From Methanomicrobiales archaeon (GTDB taxonomy: Archaea > Halobacteriota > Methanomicrobia > Methanomicrobiales > JACTUA01): a DNA stretch of 8,026 nt. The stretch lies in contig JAJRCL010000033.1 of assembly GCA_028679035.1 (NCBI GenBank), positions 1 through 8,026 of the forward strand, given 5' to 3'. Made by a program: the position numbers and the translations under genes. Positions 6,705-8,026 of this stretch are shown here, piece by piece. Numbering within the stretch: the first letter of the stretch is position 1; every line of letters starts with the position of its first letter. The notes under the pieces are model-generated. The model had not been told where the DNA came from. It did no database searches and saw only the letters and a list, made by a program, of their open reading frames with translations.

Positions 6705-7431
6705 CAATTTCAAACAGCGGGGACAGATCGATATCGGCATACGTCTTTTGGTTATATTCAAAAGGATTGTCCATATCCTTGATAAGGAGGAGGATTGAGA
6801 CGAGCAAGGCGATGATAATGGTGAATATGACCATCCCTTCATAATAGGGATCAAGCTTTACAAAGAAGAGCAGCAGTACAACGCCAGCGACGGAAATTTC
6901 AGCAATTGCGTACGCGGCAGGAATAAAAGAGGTTTCAGAGATTATTTTTACGCGGCTGGTCAGTTTGTCAATCGTACCGAGTTCAGTCCGGATTCTGTTC
7001 ACGTATTGCGGAGGCGCATTCTGATCGATGAGGCTGTAGACATCGTCGTTGATGTGAGCGATTGCAATCCTCACCGATTCATTGTCATATGTATTGGTTT
7101 TGAAATTTTCAACAATATTCCTGGTCAGTGACCGGATGTGTTCTCTCAGATGCAACGATACCGGGTTATCCGGCGGCCGGAATAGTTTGCTGTCCTGGTA
7201 GAGAGTGAGGAGGGTAACTGCAATTTCGTGAGGGATTTTTTCGCTTTCCTTATAGTCTGTTAATGTACCGGTAAAAATTATTGCGACGGTGAATATCGCC
7301 CCGCCAATAAAAGCGGTAATGAGATTATTCAGGTTCAGGATATCATAATTCGAGATATCGATGATAAGGCGAACCGCGACAAGCCCGGCGGAAATCGCCA
7401 GTGCCTTCCCGATGAGTCCCCATTTTTTCAT
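6688..7431 (-). CDS. Four-helix membrane protein of unknown function, possibly DUF4239/bestrophin-like
   Basis: The 247 residues contain four hydrophobic segments: about 6-26, 36-57, 170-191 and 198-218. A soluble, largely helical and charged region of about 110 residues lies between the second and third. This two-plus-two layout with a long middle loop, and the ending KDMDNPFEY followed by DIDLSPLF, recall the DUF4239 family (bestrophin-like fold), where a D-x-D-x-P-F motif follows the last helix. I assign that only tentatively. No enzyme motif is visible, and there is no cleavable signal peptide beyond the first membrane segment. The ATG at 7431 is the only plausible start before the first membrane segment; it lacks a clear Shine-Dalgarno site. 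The gene is visibly more AT-rich than carB, argG and the ATPase. It is convergent with the ATPase and divergent from the DtxR-like gene, so it is probably transcribed alone within this window. Confidence 0.85.
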   Translation of the reverse strand: MKKWGLIGKALAISAGLVAVRLIIDISNYDILNLNNLITAFIGGAIFTVAIIFTGTLTDYKESEKIPHEIAVTLLTLYQDSKLFRPPDNPVSLHLREHIRSLTRNIVENFKTNTYDNESVRIAIAHINDDVYSLIDQNAPPQYVNRIRTELGTIDKLTSRVKIISETSFIPAAYAIAEISVAGVVLLLFFVKLDPYYEGMVIFTIIIALLVSILLLIKDMDNPFEYNQKTYADIDLSPLFEIEKFMQ

Positions 7432-7564
7432 AAACTCATTTTATACCTGGTGTCCTTCGCGTTTTTGATTTTGCCTTTTTGATCGGATGACTGTGCCGGA
7501 TCCTTCGGGCCCGGGTGCAGAGGTTCAACAGCCCTGCTCGCACCGGATATATGTTCTGCATTTT

Positions 7565-7588
7565 TGGGTACTACTCAAAAATTATTAT
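7565..7588 (+). promoter_or_regulatory. Promoter region of the DtxR-like gene with an imperfect palindrome
   Basis: TGGGTA-c-TACTCA (7565-7577) is a 13-bp palindrome with one mismatch. It abuts AAAAATTATTAT (7577-7588), a TATA-like stretch about 28 bases before the ATG at 7611, which suggests a leaderless or nearly leaderless mRNA. A repressor bound here would overlap the TATA/BRE, so it is a candidate self-operator. Both elements are weak matches. The rest of the spacer (7432-7564) holds a GC-rich patch with CGGGCCCG (7506-7513) and a repeated TTTTTGAT (7462 and 7476), without a clear role. Confidence 0.3.
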
Positions 7589-7610
7589 CCGGAAACACTG
7601 AGATTGCTGC

Positions 7611-8026
7611 ATGCACGAGTATACCGGGCTTGAGCTCTCACCCCGGAAAGTGGAATATCTGAAGTTTATTCGCGAAAAAGGCACGAAAGTGAACACGAAT
7701 GTGATCGCAGACCGCTTTGGGGTAGACCCCTCAACAATAACAAAGACTATTGCAGAACTCGCCCAGGCCGGATACCTGACGCACGTCCCGTACCATGGAG
7801 TAAGTCTGACTGCCGGTGGTACGGAGTATACAGAGTTCCTCGTGCGCCGCCACCGCATCCTCGTGCTCATCCTCACGCATTACGGACTCACCGCGGACAT
7901 GGCCTGCACGGAGGCGTCACGCTTCGAGAGTTTCGTTTCGAAGGACGCGACCGACCGGATGTGCCGGTCGCTCGGCCACCCGATGGTAGGCCCGTGCGGA
8001 AACATTCCCCACGACCAGCGATGTTG
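7611..8026 (+). CDS. DtxR/MntR-like metal-dependent transcriptional repressor, 3'-truncated by the window edge
   Basis: A predicted DNA-binding regulator; family members sense Fe(II) or Mn(II) and repress metal uptake genes. The 138 visible residues have an N-terminal winged helix (about 8-66) with recognition region RFGVDPSTITKTIAELAQAG (35-54) and the wing ending VSLTAGG. The dimerisation segment with FLVRRHRIL (76-84) and SRFESFVS (103-110) follows, then LGHPMVGPCG (121-130). By eye against DtxR, His79 is kept as H81 and Glu105 as E106. Glu83, His98, Cys102 and His106 become V85, C99, S103 and S107, so the usual metal sites are altered. Cysteines at 99, 118, 129 and 138 are notable. An in-frame TGA at 7599 makes ATG 7611 the first possible start. 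The frame is open to the right edge. Divergent from the membrane gene. Family call is firm; metal and targets are unknown. Confidence 0.9.
   Translation, partial: MHEYTGLELSPRKVEYLKFIREKGTKVNTNVIADRFGVDPSTITKTIAELAQAGYLTHVPYHGVSLTAGGTEYTEFLVRRHRILVLILTHYGLTADMACTEASRFESFVSKDATDRMCRSLGHPMVGPCGNIPHDQRC

Noticed and set aside
7487..7633. 48-codon open frame before and overlapping the DtxR-like gene
   Set aside because: No ribosome binding site, runs across the promoter and start of a well-supported gene, and has no recognisable features.

Overview
The window looks like chromosomal DNA from a methanogenic archaeon. The closest fit is the order Methanomicrobiales, something like Methanoregula or Methanosphaerula; this is inferred from protein style and is not proven. 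The signs are GC-rich coding regions separated by AT-rich spacers with archaeal TATA-like elements, short T-run terminators right after stop codons, few Shine-Dalgarno sites, and a DtxR-like regulator of a type I associate with methanogens. I see no rRNA, tRNA, CRISPR array, insertion sequence or phage gene.

Layout. (1) 1-2064, plus strand: the 3' two thirds of carB, the large subunit of carbamoyl-phosphate synthase, cut by the left edge. (2) 2146-2403, minus strand: a small predicted winged-helix protein of 85 residues, convergent with carB and divergent from argG. A 14-bp inverted repeat sits just upstream of its start. (3) 2404-2687: an AT-rich divergent promoter region with a possible leader hairpin before argG. 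(4) 2688-3881, plus strand: argG, argininosuccinate synthase, complete. (5) 3882-4110: a 229-bp spacer with an argG terminator and a nested set of inverted repeats that could be a structured leader for the next gene. (6) 4111-6654, plus strand: a complete 847-residue P-type cation-transporting ATPase. (7) 6688-7431, minus strand: a four-helix membrane protein of unknown function, more AT-rich than its neighbours. (8) 7432-7610: a divergent spacer. (9) 7611 to the right edge, plus strand: the N-terminal 138 residues of a DtxR/MntR-like metal-responsive repressor.

How the genes fit together. CarB makes carbamoyl phosphate for pyrimidines and for citrulline. ArgG joins citrulline to aspartate in the next-to-last step of arginine synthesis. 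The small winged-helix gene between them is a candidate local regulator, by position only. The right half groups a cation pump, a membrane protein and a metal-type repressor. A metal-homeostasis theme is plausible but unproven, because the genes are on different strands and do not form one operon.

The best leads for something undescribed are the nested inverted repeats before the ATPase, the non-standard ion-site residues of that ATPase, the altered metal ligands of the DtxR-like protein, and the winged-helix gene with its own operator-like palindrome.
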